Below are positions 50,881 through 63,843 of a stretch of DNA of 64,000 nt, in pieces. The stretch is from contig JAUPFP010000027.1 in assembly GCA_036925085.1 (NCBI GenBank), forward strand, positions 186,001-250,000, written 5' to 3'. The notes beneath the pieces were generated by a model. The model was not told the origin of the DNA, did no database searches, and saw only the letters and a list, made by a program, of their open reading frames with translations. Source of the stretch: Brachycybe producta. Its lineage: Eukaryota; Arthropoda; Diplopoda; Playtdesmida; Andrognathidae. The first letter of the stretch is position 1. Each line of letters starts with the position of its first letter. A program made the translations under genes and the position numbers.

Positions 50881-51678
50881 AATAGAACCTTATTTAGAGT
50901 GTTCAAGTGCAAAGTTTCCATCTTGAATTTCAGCCTGATACATTTTAGAAAGGAAAAACTCCATATCTAAGGAAATGTTATATGTATACTTACAAATGGG
51001 ATTTTAAATAAATGTTTCACGATTTCACAAACCCATCATCAAAGCCTAGTTCCCACAGGAACACAATACATCCTACAGAAAACCATACATTTGTAAATCA
51101 ATAAAGAGGCTACATTTTGTGTTCAAGTCTTTGAGACGCCTTCAATTAAACTAATGCAATTCTTGCCTAAGCAATAATGCAAACGAATGGATATTTGGTA
51201 GTAAACGACTATAGAAAGCTTCCATTATGGCAACAAAACCCCCCCCCCCCCCCCTTATACATTTTCTCAGTGTATTTTTTTCTTTTAAAGGGGGTGGTGA
51301 TTTAATTAAGGAACTCCAATGCGAGCATGTGAAGCTGTATCGACCATACTACAATATAAGTAACATACGATATGTAGTAGAAAAACTAGCTCTCTTTTCA
51401 GATAAAGCAATTAGATTTACTCAGATTTCTAGAGAGGAAATTCTCTTCTGATTCTACAGGTTTTGAGCTAGAAAATCTTTTATAGTTAACTACATCCAAC
51501 AAAATAAGACATTATTGGTCTCTAGCGAGCATAGCGAGTTTAGCAAGAATGTTTCCAATAAAAAAAGATCTAAAAATTACTGTCACACTTCTATAGCTCA
51601 ATTCCTACGTATACTTATGAAACTGCTATATAAAATCTGATGTGCTTAAGATCTGAACGCCATATAGATCTAAAAAAA

Positions 51679-51909
51679 CGCTCGAATGAAGCTGCTCGAT
51701 ATGTGTTTTTGGAGCACTTCAAGCAATAAACGTCACCACTTGATTTTTTGGTGCGAGATGATATTTTTTACCATCAACATTTTGAATATACATTTCCATT
51801 TAGCCATTTTTGACATTATAGATAGCAAAATCATTGCACCGATTCAATTGCGAGCTATGCGTTCAATTCGTTTTTGAATGCTTATTACAAGCAGCTTCAA
51901 ACGAGCAAC
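51679..51909. repeat. Foldback repeat
   Basis: Arms GCTCGAATGAAGCTGCT (about 51681-51697) and AGCAGCTTCAAACGAGC (about 51890-51906) enclose ~190 bp of unique sequence. Class unknown. Confidence 0.5.
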
Positions 51910-53015
51910 AAGCGCAAAAAAAAAAAGAGGTGCTTAGAAATTGAACACAACAAGTGATCAAAGCTGGCAGCTTATTATGCTGGAGAAATTCGAGCAAATC
52001 GAACTGCATTTCCCTGAAGAGCTATACATTTGTTTACCACAGCTTTTCGCTCTTAGAGAAAATATTATTTTTTAAAATGTAATTTACGAATAAAATATAC
52101 AAATTATTAATTATTTCATGCTTTATAAGAAATATAACAAATGCAAAACGGTTCAATGTCAATTTGTTTCAAAAATTAGGTCTATTTATATAAATTAATA
52201 TATTTTTTTTATATAAAAAATGTTTTAATTTTATATGAAAAAAAAACCCCGGACCAATTTGAAGACGAAAAAAAATGGCTTACGCCTATATTAAATTTGA
52301 TAAATCTCAAGAAAATGTAAAATTACTTCAAATGTCGCCTTTGGCGCAAACAATTGCACGGATGAAAAAAATATATATATACAAAAAAAATCCAACTTTA
52401 ACCAATGAACATGTTCGTCTTAAGTCTTTATTACTATTATTATTATTAATTTTATTATTCAAGAGGTGCAATAGCAAAAGTGAATGTACCACACAAAACC
52501 AGACTTTCACTTTATTACAAGTATATTACATACAAAAGTTTAAATAACTTTATCAAGAAAACAACAATATAAAGAAAACACATTCTTGTCATCATATGTT
52601 TGCAGAGGGGGAGGGGGGAGAAGATTATTGTCACTAGATGGCGCATCACTGACAAAGCAAGCCTCACTGATAATAAAAAAGGATTATACCTATTTTATAT
52701 ATAGATTTTCTTTTGAAAGTCAATGATGCCTTTTGGTTGAAAAATGTATGGTTTTGAGTGAGAGAGAAGAAGAAAAAAAAAGCCCTACCGCCGTTGGTCA
52801 GTGAAATGACCGAAGCAAAAAAAAAAAAAAAGAATGAAGATATAAAAGAATAAGCATAGATAACAAGGGGTTAAATAAAGAAGATGCCTGTTTATAACTT
52901 CAAAGAAGAAGATAAGAGTCAGTAGCCTACATATAAGGAGATTAGGCTTTAAAAAGACTTTTGAGATGAAAAAAAAAAGAGACAGCAGAACGGCGTCAGT
53001 GTGGGCGACAGTGAC

Positions 53016-53100
53016 ACCACCACCACCACCACCACTACTACAACTACCATCACCAAGGGCATCAATATCCTCATCAGCATCATCATCATCATCATCATCA
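53016..53100. repeat. (ACC)n and (ATC)n trinucleotide tracts
   Basis: (CCA)n at 53016-53034 and (ATC)n at 53076-53100. Both make poly-amino-acid ORFs in this stretch that look spurious. Confidence 0.9.
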
Positions 53101-53721
53101 AGGGACAACCCCCCTCATATAAAACCACCGTGTAAAGTGCCTAATTGGCGGTTGCACTTGATGTCCAAGTACACTGATATACCCTCATGATAGCAATCTA
53201 TCTTCTATAGCTCATACAATTTACACAACACATATAGGCCTATCTATATACTGTATACATAGACAGACCTATAAACTCAGATAGGATTCAGTTTCACTGT
53301 TTAGGCTATCATTCAATATACTATATGGCCCACTTATTTCAATCTTGTACTTTTTTGGACCTTTCTATATAGTGCAGTATTTAAGCAAAATATATTTGAA
53401 ATAGATTAATATACATATAAAGCATGTCATTTCCATAATTCTCACTCATCTTGTTAGAAATGGTTAATTAGTATTGTTTACACCAAAGTAAAAAAAATTC
53501 CATAAAACATTCCCAAGTGTAAAATGAGTATTATAGTTGTATATTGTTTTTAACTACCACTTTTACAATAACAACAACTACGACTTTTAATTACTGTTAT
53601 TTAGGTTTTTAATGTAGTTTTAATTTTGTCTTAATTTCTGCCTACAATAACTAATTATAACCTCATAAAACCAAAAATACCCACTTACAAACGAATCTTA
53701 CTTGACTTTACTGAACAGTTA

Positions 53722-53989
53722 ACACCTTGTACACACACACACACACACACACACATGAGTTAAATGAATTCAAATTAAATGTGTTTAGGTGAATTATACG
53801 GAATCCAATTAAGGACATGAACCAAATAAAAACTGACTTTATTATTAATATTTTAAAATTGAAATACTAAATCAATATTTTAATGTCAAATTTAAATATT
53901 AATTTAATATTTTCAGATTAATTAACTGAATAAATTGAATTCGACGACATATTGTTTGTTTGTGCTTCACAGGGCTCTGTAGAACACGT
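53722..53989 (+). mobile_element. Rep-A7, truncated, with expanded (AC)n end
   Basis: Forward copy that starts ACACCTTGTACACAC and stops at GTAGAACACGT, lacking the last ~30 bp; a Rep-C fragment follows directly. The GTACACAC of its terminus has grown into a 24-bp (AC)n tract at 53731-53754. Confidence 0.75.
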
Positions 53990-54215
53990 AACAAATTTTA
54001 TATTTCAGATGTCAATCTGTGGCACAAGAACCAATTCCGTTAAGATCAACCAACAATTCTTTGTTTTTTTCTCAAATCAAGACCACTGGTTAGAGGCTAA
54101 AACTCGAATTGACAACTGACAGTAACCAGACATCTAGCCTCTAACCAGCCTTTTTAATTAGAAAAAGCATAATTGCTCTACTTGGACCATTGGCTTGGCC
54201 TCTTTATGCTTAAAA
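53990..54215 (-). mobile_element. Rep-C5 fragment joined to Rep-A7
   Basis: Truncated Rep-C with the GGTTAGAGGCTA hairpin and AACCAGACATCTAGCCTCTA, starting exactly where Rep-A7 stops. Both lack an end at the junction, which suggests a deletion joining two elements. Confidence 0.65.
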
Positions 54216-56018
54216 ATTTATGTTTTATGATCAGACTAGACACCAATGTTTAAATCTATTGTTTTGCTAATGCCAGTAGCAATGGTACTATACATGTAGC
54301 TGCAGGGAGACTTTAAGGTAGATCTATCGTTAAGCCATAAAAAATAACAGTATTATTAAAATCGCACTATATTTTATTTTAAAATATATAAATTATATAT
54401 TAAATTAATAAAATAAGAAGTTTAGCTTTGGAAAAACTGAGCAATTAATTGCCCAGACTTTCCTTTGCTTCTATGTCCAAGTTGGTTGTTTTTCACGATG
54501 CTCTTATTAACTTATTACACATTATAACAAGTGTCCTACTGTATATAAATGGGAACTATACCAACTTGAGAGGAGGGAGTGTGTGGTCAGCTAAAACAGC
54601 ATTCCAATACATATATGGCCCTTTTAAAGGGTCTTTATTTTCTCTGAAACTAAAACATCTTCCAAAATTAAATCGATTAAGGTATCTCATATATAAGTAT
54701 CGAGAAATGCATTAAAAGCAACAACGTTGGTGGCAAAACAAAGAGAGAAAAAGAAGGACGCCTAAATGACGGTGGTTCTGACGTCAATATAAATAGATCC
54801 CCGCGTAAAAAACAAAATTGTCGCCCAATATGTCTCGACCAAAGTCATTAGACTCATTACATGTTTAAAAAGTGCGATTAAGTGCAATTGTCTGTCTTGG
54901 CACTTCAGGGGTGAAAACAAAACAAAACAAAAAAAAGGCACCCGAATTTCAGAAATCTTTAGGCAAACCAACTTTCTTCTTGTCGGCAAATCCTTCTTCA
55001 ATATATAAATAACGAGAGAAACCTACTTAAAAGTTAAAATACCCCAAAAAGTTGCAATAATAATATCATTTTTCCCTCCTTGAAACTAGTTGTTCTTTTC
55101 TGAACACTTCTTTTTCATTAAACCAAGTCTTAACTATTAAAGGACTCTCTGTCTCTATGTTGGTGGAAAGGGGGGAGGGGGAGAGATAAATTGAAGAAAC
55201 TTCCACCAGGAAAAAAAAACCCCTTAAGAAACCTTTTAAAATCCCATCATAATATAAAATGTAAGCTATATGGACAATGAAGAATGGTGAAATCATCTAA
55301 GCGTAACTCGGCAAACACAAGAAAAAAGAAGGGAAAAAAATACATTCAAGAAAGAAGGAGTTGTTTGTCTTCAAATATATAATAATATAAGAAGAATAAA
55401 CCACGTGTAAAAGAAAAAAGAACTGTGTGCTACTTGCTGCTCGTGGTTATTTTTTTTTTGTATGTCCGTTCAGAACTTCCTTCTTTTCTTATGTCAATTT
55501 TAACGCATGTGCTAAATCAGAACTTACATGTATATTTTACACTGTGTTATATAATAAAAACCTTAATATATGTTGCGAATAAAACACTTATCGGCTATGA
55601 ATAATATTCTAATGTTAAGACTGTCACTTAAGGTGGCTCTATAGATATTTATTTTTGCTTTGGTTCCATCAGATGGCGCCACTGCATTAGCTAATGCATA
55701 CTATGTGCTCCATAAGATGTTTTTGGGGGGGAAATAATTTTCACGCAAAAACGTCAAGCAAACGTTTATATTTTTAGAAACAACATTATGAAAAAAAAAA
55801 CCCTAAATTGTTTTCAAAACTAGAATTAGTAAATAAAACCGTACATATAACCTAGAGTAACCTCAAAAAATGTCATGTAAAATAAAATTCAAAAATGGTG
55901 CAAATTATTTTTTTTTATATAAATTAATCATTTATGCAAATTAAAAAAGTACCCTCACCAAAAATGCAGAATAAATGCAAGAAAATTATTCGTTTTATGC
56001 AAATAAAAAAAATTATTA

Positions 56019-56185
56019 CAGTTGAGCGTCCGCTATCGGAATAATTTTTTTTTAATAAATTTTCTTTGCAGTCAGTTATTTCTTACGTTTCTCCACATTT
56101 TTAATGGGAGTTCGATTATATGAACTTTTGATTATCGGAACTATATGCATGTCCGACATTATTTCCGATAATCGACGTTCTACTG
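56019..56185 (-). mobile_element. Rep-F2, pogo/Tigger-like MITE
   Basis: 167 bp, CAGTTGAGCGTCCGCTATCGG to CGACGTTCTACTG, flanked by TA. It shares ATGGGAGTTCGATTATATGA with the 11909 copy in inverted orientation and is internally shorter. Confidence 0.8.
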
Positions 56186-58004
56186 TATAAACACAACACA
56201 CAATTAATAAAATAACTGATGCAATCATAAGAAGCAACAACAGAAAATGTAAAATCATTACGATTTGGGCCTTTTTGGTCCAAAAATGTATCTTTTTATT
56301 GAAGAAATAAATTTAAGTGAAATTTTATACAAGTTTCTAAAGATTATGAAATTTGTGTATTTGATGCATTTATATTTTGAATAAAAAACCTTTTTTATAT
56401 TAAAGGGTTAGAACCGTCGTTATGTGTTTTGTGCATTTTAAGCCAACCTTTAGTCTTTCTGAAAAGGTATAGAAAACAACTCTTCCATTCCTATTGTGGT
56501 TCATGGGGACAATACAGAAAAACAAAAGCATAATTTGTATATTTTTCATTACAATTGAAATCGCAAGGTAAATTTGCCAAGCATTTGTTTAGACCTAACC
56601 TATGGTAATATTCACACACATGTTTATCCATCATAATGAGTATTAATGACAATTAATGAGCATATCATACAGTATATATGTTTCATTTGGTATAAATATT
56701 TTCATAACAATTAAGAAAGAAAAACCTTCAATAGAAATTGTACCATTTTTTAACAATAATAATTATCATTAATATACAAATTAATGAATTATTGTGTTCA
56801 ACCCATTAAAATCAATCCTTTAGAAGTTGTATAAGTCTTGGCAATTTTATATCATCAGTAAAAAAAAGGTTAATTAAGGTGATGACAAATTAATGTTAAT
56901 AATTAACTTGGTGGTGACAAGTGAAACACCTTCAAGAGAGGTATTTCTGATAAGACTCTAGACAGTGGAAACCGTTTAATACGAAATAGGAGGGACTGGA
57001 GGGACTTTCGTTTTAAACGAATTTCGCATTAAAATAAAAAAAATGTATGCTATTTTAATGAACTAGACTTCATGTTATCCGATTTTGTTTGTTATTCGTT
57101 TTCGTACGAATACAAATTTCAATAAAAGAAATTCTAAATAATTATATTTATAATTGTATTGTGTATTTTTAAGTATTCGAATTACAATTATTTTCGTTTT
57201 TTGTTGTTGTTACCTTGGTTTTGAAATTGCAACTAAAAGAGTGCATAAATTGCACTTTTGAAATTTATATTATACGAAATAAAAAAAAAACCAGTACATT
57301 TTTTTGATAAATATAATTCTGAACATATATAGGCCTAAATATATATTTATAATTGTTTTAAAAATAAATATTGATTCGATTGTTGTAGTCGTGTCTGTCG
57401 TTGTAATTTTCTTTTGACAAATACAAATCCATGGATGTTTGGTATTTCCCGGGTTTCACTTTTCGATTATTATCAATTGAAGATCATCAGAACACCAGCA
57501 CCACTCTCCAAAAAAAAAAAAAAGAAAATGGTTTCCCCGTGAATGGTAGGCCAACAAAAACTCAATCTTTTCAACCATCAGGAGGAGACGAGTTATAACC
57601 ATTGAAAATATCAATTTTTTTTTATTTCGATTCAGATAGAATATAAGTTACACAATGAAATGAATTCAATAATAATAACATAATACGTGTACATTTTATA
57701 TTTATACATAGGTTCCATTCCAATTAAGATAACCACGGTCCACTGCATAATGGAGGCAGGTTCTCCCCATTTGGTTTTAGGTCCTGTTTGAAAACGTCTT
57801 TTGTATAGATCTATATATATACGTAACAACAAAAAAGCCCAACAAACAGGCATCACATTGAGATCTAAGGGCTAATGTGAACTTGGAGGGGCCCTTAACA
57901 AGTTACACAAAATAAATTCAACAACAAATTTGAAATTGTGATCATTGATCAATACAAGTGGAAACCGTACAACATGGACTGGAAAGGACCAAAATATTTT
58001 TTTT

Positions 58005-58090
58005 CGTGTTAAAAGGAAGAATTTTCGGGTTATTCTAAGAGATTCTCTTAGAATAACCCAAAAATCCTTCCTTTAAACACGAAAAAAAAT
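58005..58090. repeat. Long near-perfect hairpin inside a GTGGAAACCGT repeat
   Basis: TTTCGTGTTAAAAGGAAGAA then TTTTCGGGTTATTCTAAGAG pairs with CTCTTAGAATAACCCAAAAA and TCCTTCCTTTAAACACGAAA; arms of about 40 bp with few mismatches and almost no loop. The surrounding repeat starts near 57957 and has a relative at 56965-57040. Confidence 0.75.
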
Positions 58091-59243
58091 ATTTAAAAAA
58101 TATTTAAAAAAATATTTCCATCGAATATTATCCGATTTTTTTTAAAGACAAAAATTAAAAAAAATATCTTCTACTTGAAGTTGGTGCATTTTCAAACGTA
58201 CATAAAAAAGCTTATTTTGAAAGATCAACATGAAAGTATAGCTTTAAGTGATCTTCTAGTTTCTAAGACACTTTCTAGTTTCTCTTCATTTTGCACCTGA
58301 AAGTCAAAATAATCAAGAGTTTAAGAGGCGTTTAAATTTTAAAACCACTTTAAGTGGTTTTCACTCTATGAAGATACATTTTTCTGCAAAAAAAATCGTA
58401 TAATATTGGCAAAGGACCTAAAAAAAATTTGTGCCCAAATAGATCTATATTAAAAAAATTTTTTCAACAAATGGACCATTTTTTTAAAAAAAATCCATTT
58501 TAAACCATGATATGTTCACCAAAAATAGCAATGGTCAAACTGAATTCTTGAAGTAAAATAGGTGACGATTTTGTTGAATAATATAGATCTCTATATACCT
58601 ATAGTGACCATTTTGCCTTATCTCAATTTGGTCCTTATGACCTAAAATAAAAAATACACACACACGAATCTCCCTATAATAAAGGACCGACCACAAAATG
58701 GCATCTGTTATGATTCAAAAATCTCACTTCCAAGTTTTCACAAAATGTAAATAAAAACAAAAATCACGAATTAGAAAAATCTGCTAACGAAATTTATAAA
58801 AAAAAATGTTCAAGTTATATATTAATAATTAATAAGAAACTAAAATGAAAAATAAGTTTATCACAAGATAAGAGATAAATGTAATTATGTGAATGACCAC
58901 ACAAACACAATTTAAACCTTACATTTAGGCCTATTTCAAATTTTTGAGATAATGTACATTATCTTTTAAGTGTCTTTATTTTCTCTTAGTTAATGGAATT
59001 CAGACTAATGGGCTTAGATTTTTTTTTTGATTATTTTTGTTTAGAATCCATAAGAAGAAAAAAATTTATTCAACAGATTCCATATAAATAATATGGACAA
59101 CCATTGATGTGATTTTAGAAAATTGGAATAAATTACAGGGTTTGTGCAAACAACAATGTATAGATTATTATTATTATTATTATTATTATTGTACAAGAAA
59201 GAATAAACATTGGATCTTATTTATATAATGGCTCACGGCATCC

Positions 59244-59330
59244 AATTTGGACCTCCCAGTCTTTATACATTTAATAGAAATATAATTTGGACTTCCCAGT
59301 CTTTATATATTTAATATAGAAATATAATTA
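59244..59330. repeat. Two-copy tandem duplication
   Basis: AATTTGGACCTCCCAGTCTT plus TATACATTTAATAGAAATAT occurs twice in tandem with a ~42-bp period and few changes. Confidence 0.75.
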
Positions 59331-59589
59331 AATTAAAACATTGATTTTTGTTCTTTATTTTAAAGAAATGATTTTTTCTACGTTTTTATTTTTCTGTTCA
59401 ATTTTGTAATAATTAACATGTTATTTTCTTAACCTTTAAATAAAATATGAATTTAAAATTTTGAATAATTAATGAGAATTCTTATTATTTTTTCGTATAT
59501 ACAATATTATTTTAAGGATTTGTTTATATTAGTTTTTATAAATTTATAAGTTTGTTTTTCATCACTGTATGTAAATTGAACTTACCGCC

Positions 59590-59710
59590 ATATTTATAAT
59601 AATATTAATAATAATTATAAAAATAATAATAATAATAATAATAAAAATAGTAATAGTAATAATAGTAATAATAATAATAGTAACAATAATAAAAATAATA
59701 ATAATGACAT
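59590..59710. repeat. Imperfect (AAT)n tract
   Basis: About 120 bp of AAT with AGT and AAC interruptions. Confidence 0.9.
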
Positions 59711-59816
59711 AGATTAATTTCAAAAGTTGACTAAAATGAAATAAAATTATAGAAAAGAATCACATTAAATGTTATATATTAAATTAGATATTTGACATAA
59801 TTTTTTCTTCATAATA

Positions 59817-60003
59817 CAGTCGTACCTCGTTTAACGATGAAGATGCATTCTAGAAAAAATTGTATCGTTAACTGGATCGTCGTTAACCGAATCATTATTG
59901 AAATAAAGGCACATGTAAAGGCGCTTTTCTGTACAAAACAACAGAAAGTGCGAGATATTGGTCAACTATACGATATACCGAGGTATCGTTATGCGAGGTA
60001 TGA
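59817..60003 (+). mobile_element. Tc1/mariner-like MITE remnant
   Basis: Begins CAGTCGTACCTCGTTTAACG after a TA, with an ATACCGAGGTATCGTTATGC motif near 59975 that is a degenerate inverted match. The TIR start resembles the CAGTNGTACCTCG ends of pogo/mariner-type elements. The right boundary is not exact. Confidence 0.5.
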
Positions 60004-60354
60004 ATATATTTAAATGCTTTTTACTCATTTCATATTGAATTTTTTTAATGTCTTTTGTTGAAAATGAACCAACAATAAAGGAATTTGCTAATAACATTTA
60101 AATCACCTGTGACAATCAGCTAAAATTAATGAAGTATAAAAACAATGAAGAAGAACCACAATTAATAAAAATTATATTAAAATAAATACAATAATTAATT
60201 TTCTTTATAACATTTTAAAATGTGTTTTATCATATTTTCATTTTCTCGTTCTTGTTTCTTAAAATAACAACAATATGCAAAATTTTCAGATAAATTAATA
60301 ATACCATAATTAAGAAAAGAAAAAATGATTCAAATGAAAAATAAATATAAGGTT

Positions 60355-60715
60355 ATTTTAAGGTCTTTCTGTGGTAACAGAATGAAGAGAAACTAGAAAA
60401 AGTGTTTTAAGAAACTAGAAGGGTAGTTGAAAATCACTTAAAAGTTATACTTTTATGTTGATTATCTTTCAAAATAAGCTTTTTATGTCACTTTATAAGA
60501 CAACATTTTTTAAAAAAAAAATACCATCTCCTTAAAAGTCATAAAAGTTAAATTCAAACATGACATAAAAAGTTTATTTTGAAAGATAACACCATGAAAA
60601 TACCTCTTATACGTTGATTAAACTACATTTTCTAGTTTTTAAAACACAATTCAAACCTGAAAGACAGAATAATCAAGAATTTAAGATGCCTTTACAATTT
60701 AAAAAACTACCTTAA
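60355..60715. mobile_element. Rep-E15, nearly complete
   Basis: AGTGTTTTAAGAAACTAGAAG, TTGATTATCTTTCAAAATAA, AAAAAGTTTATTTTGAAAGA, TTTCTAGTTTTTAAAACACA, GACAGAATAATCAAGAATTT in the expected palindromic order. 14410-14640, 15618-15885, 32640-32900, 58195-58350 and 62462-62890 hold further, more decayed copies. Confidence 0.65.
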
Positions 60716-61944
60716 CACAAATAATATATATTAAAATAAAATATTCTTACTTGAAATACATTTTTTTTTGTTCACTTCATCCAATTTCATTTATAAAATT
60801 TGGTTCAATACAAAAAAAAAATAATAACTAAAAAGCCTGCAAATGATGATGAAGATGATGATGATGGGACCCAAATGCGAGTATTGTGTCGCGGTCAACA
60901 TCCAAAGTGACCATTTGACCACTCACTGCCCCAATCTCCGAGACGACGATGATGATGATGATGATGATAATTCGGATGAACAAGCTGGCTGCATTTGGAC
61001 TTGAAAATGAAGCAAAGAAGAAACAAGACGACGACGACGACCAAAAAGCGGCGGTAAGAAGAGGGATTTAATGCCGAAAATACCCTTCTTTCTTTCTTAA
61101 AGTCTCTCTCATTTGATATTATTATAAAACTACCCATATATCCACAACAAGATAAAGAGTAAGTATATTTATATAGATAGATATATATAATAATAATATA
61201 AGGGAGGAGAAAAATCCCACATTTAAAAAATAAAAAAGACAACGACTAAAAAGGACAATTTGAATGACGCCCGCCCGGTAGGAAGGCGGAACCAACTCCG
61301 TCATCAACCCCTTTTGTCTCTTATTTCTTTTTTTTTAAATAAGGTAGATAAATTACTACTACTACTACTACTACCAACTACTACTTACTACTACTATCAT
61401 CATTCAACTGATGAGATGGAAATAAAAATGAACTTATATATTATATTATAATATACACAAGTGATAAACTTGGAAAAAGAGACTTCTAGTCTCTATCTCT
61501 CTCCGCCTTTAGATTATAACATAGGCCATTTAAAATGATAAGTTTTGCATTTAAATGTCTCTCTAACGGCCCCCCCCCCTCCCCTTTCTTTTTTAGGCAA
61601 CTCCTTCTGTGTGTAATGAAGACAGAAATAATGACTTTTATCTAACAAACTTAAGTGGATCATCATTTTCATTCAAGTTTTTATATATTTTCTTCTTCAA
61701 AAAAAAAGCTACACCGACTTTTTTTTTTAAAAAAAAAGAAGCCACACAATTTAATAGCTCATATTTATAGAGACTATTTATAATAAAAACATACAATTTA
61801 TATAATTATTTTTTTTAAAAAAAAGACCACCCAGTTTTACTTATGTGGGTGTCTTTTCATTATAAAATCATACATAATTTTTTTTCCCCCATTATTTTAG
61901 GTATATTATGTATTTGGGGGGTTGGGGGTTTCTTTGCTCATCAT

Positions 61945-62250
61945 TAGGGCTCGGATTTAGATGCAATATCAACCGGAATGTTTCTCAATTTGTGGCCCAA
62001 GAGCCAACTGTGAAGTAATCATCATTAGAGCAACTGCAATTATGTTATTTCTAATCAGAAAAGCTGGGTAGAGAGGCTAGATGTCTGGTTACTATCAGTT
62101 GTCAACTAGAGTTCTAGCCTCTAACCATTTTTTTTTAATTAGAAAGAACAATTTTTTTTATATCTAAACGAGATTGTTACTTTACAATTGGCACTTGAGC
62201 CACATATTGAGAAACATTCCGGTTGATACTGCATCAAAATCCGAGCCCTA
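61945..62250 (+). mobile_element. Rep-C4, hAT-like MITE with 8-bp target duplication
   Basis: 306 bp, TAGGGCTCGGATTTAGATGC to CAAAATCCGAGCCCTA, flanked by exact CTCATCAT (61937-61944, 62251-62258). Same layout as the 23766 element. A Rep-D fragment begins immediately after it. Confidence 0.9.
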
Positions 62251-62261
62251 CTCATCATTTA

Positions 62262-62378
62262 AAGAGAGGTTGGAGCTAAATAAGCTCCAAATTGAACAAA
62301 CGCCAAGCTGTGTAAAAAGTCAAAAATGTGGCGCTTATTCAGTTTGGCGTTTGTTCAGTTTATAGCTCTTATTTAGTC
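62262..62378. repeat. Rep-D related block
   Basis: AAATAAGCTCCAAATTGAAC on one side and GTGGCGCTTATTCAGTTTGG on the other, arranged as an inverted pair, adjoining the Rep-C element. Confidence 0.6.
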
Positions 62379-63713
62379 GTCCCCCCTTAAAGGGAAGCCA
62401 TATTTTGTTTTTATCTTTCAAACTAAAAGGACCATTATTATTAAACACTGTTGTTATATCATTTGGTGGTTTTAAAGTGTAAACGACCCTCGAACGTTTG
62501 ATTAATCAATCTTGAATGTGTTTTAGAAACCATAGAAATGGGTTTATAGCTCAAATAACGTAAGGATATTTTTCACGTTGAATTTTGTCTTTCATGAGAA
62601 CAAAATTAAAGAGAAAATTCTTTCGAAACTAGAAGAGCCACTCAATTATACTTAAGATAATTTTATGGTTGGTAACATGGTATATCTTTTAAAAATACAT
62701 GTAAACAGTTTAAAAATGACACAACTTCAAATTTTATTTAAAAAAAAAAGCTTATTTTGAAAGAAATCATTACGAAAATACTATACAGTGATTCAGCATA
62801 TAGATTCTACCCGTTCTAGTTTCTAACGTATTTTCGATTTTTGTTTTGCTCTTGAAAAATGCAGATAGAATAGATCTAACTGGAGTTGGAAATTCACAAC
62901 GTTATGAAAATAAAATCCGATAAGTTGGCTTTATATTAAATTAAAACAATTATATAGGCCTATATTTTAGGGCAGTTTAATAATATACACCTACTCGATA
63001 CATCTCCACAGTTCACTAAAAAAAGGGCCTCTGATATCGATAAAAATAGAAACAAAATATGCCCAAAAAAGAGATACAATCGCCATCTATTGGTTTATAT
63101 TGGTCCTAATATGAAAATGAAATATTCAGCAATTTGAGTTTCAATCTCGGTTTTCTTGAAAATAAGATCTATCTGAAGTATAGGCCTAATTAAAAAAATG
63201 TTGCTATTGTCTAAAACCTCAAAATTGATCTAACTTTGTATAGTTGAACTCTGCATTAGGATTTAGCGAAACCATTGTATAAAATACAATTTTAGTAACA
63301 TTTAAAAATAAGACCAATAAGAAGATATTAAATTCCATAACAAAAAATATTTGTAGGTCTTCTCAATTTGTATTAATATTTCATGAAAATCTGTATTAAA
63401 AGTCAAAACGTATATATATATTTTATCAATTTTTTATAATTTATTATTCGTTAAAATTTATATGCAAATAATGTTTTGTCATTTTTGCCATAAAATCATA
63501 AAAAATGATAAATCTAAATATTAATGATAAAAATTGTGACTATTTCTTAAAAATAATTAAAATAAAATATGTTCAAGACAAAATTGAGAAATTTTTTTTA
63601 CATAAAGATGTTCTAAAATATCTTTTTTTTTATTTCAATAAAAGATGTCCATGAAATATTAACAAAAATTTATTAAATTTGGCTGTAACTTGCTTGGTAT
63701 TTATTTTTCGATA

Positions 63714-63843
<130 letters not shown>

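Larger units (their letters stand above)
48240..53720. other. Upstream intergenic region, third block
   Basis: Contains a split Rep-E with an unknown insert (49089-49830), a 31-bp tandem array (50630-50880), a foldback element (51679-51909), and short trinucleotide tracts (53016-53100). The ORFs at 51227-51451, 51686-51877 and 52275-52547 have no family resemblance I can name. 48250-49080, 49830-50600 and 52560-53720 are otherwise unique AT-rich DNA. Confidence 0.55.

Noticed and set aside
52275-52547. ORF beginning MAYAYIKFDKSQENVKLLQM
   Set aside because: The first 30 residues look protein-like, but the rest is poly-Leu/Lys from simple sequence and no family or splice context was recognised.
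52785-53190. Ser/Pro/Asp-rich ORFs on both strands
   Set aside because: Produced by (ACC)n and (ATC)n tracts; codon periodicity equals the microsatellite unit.
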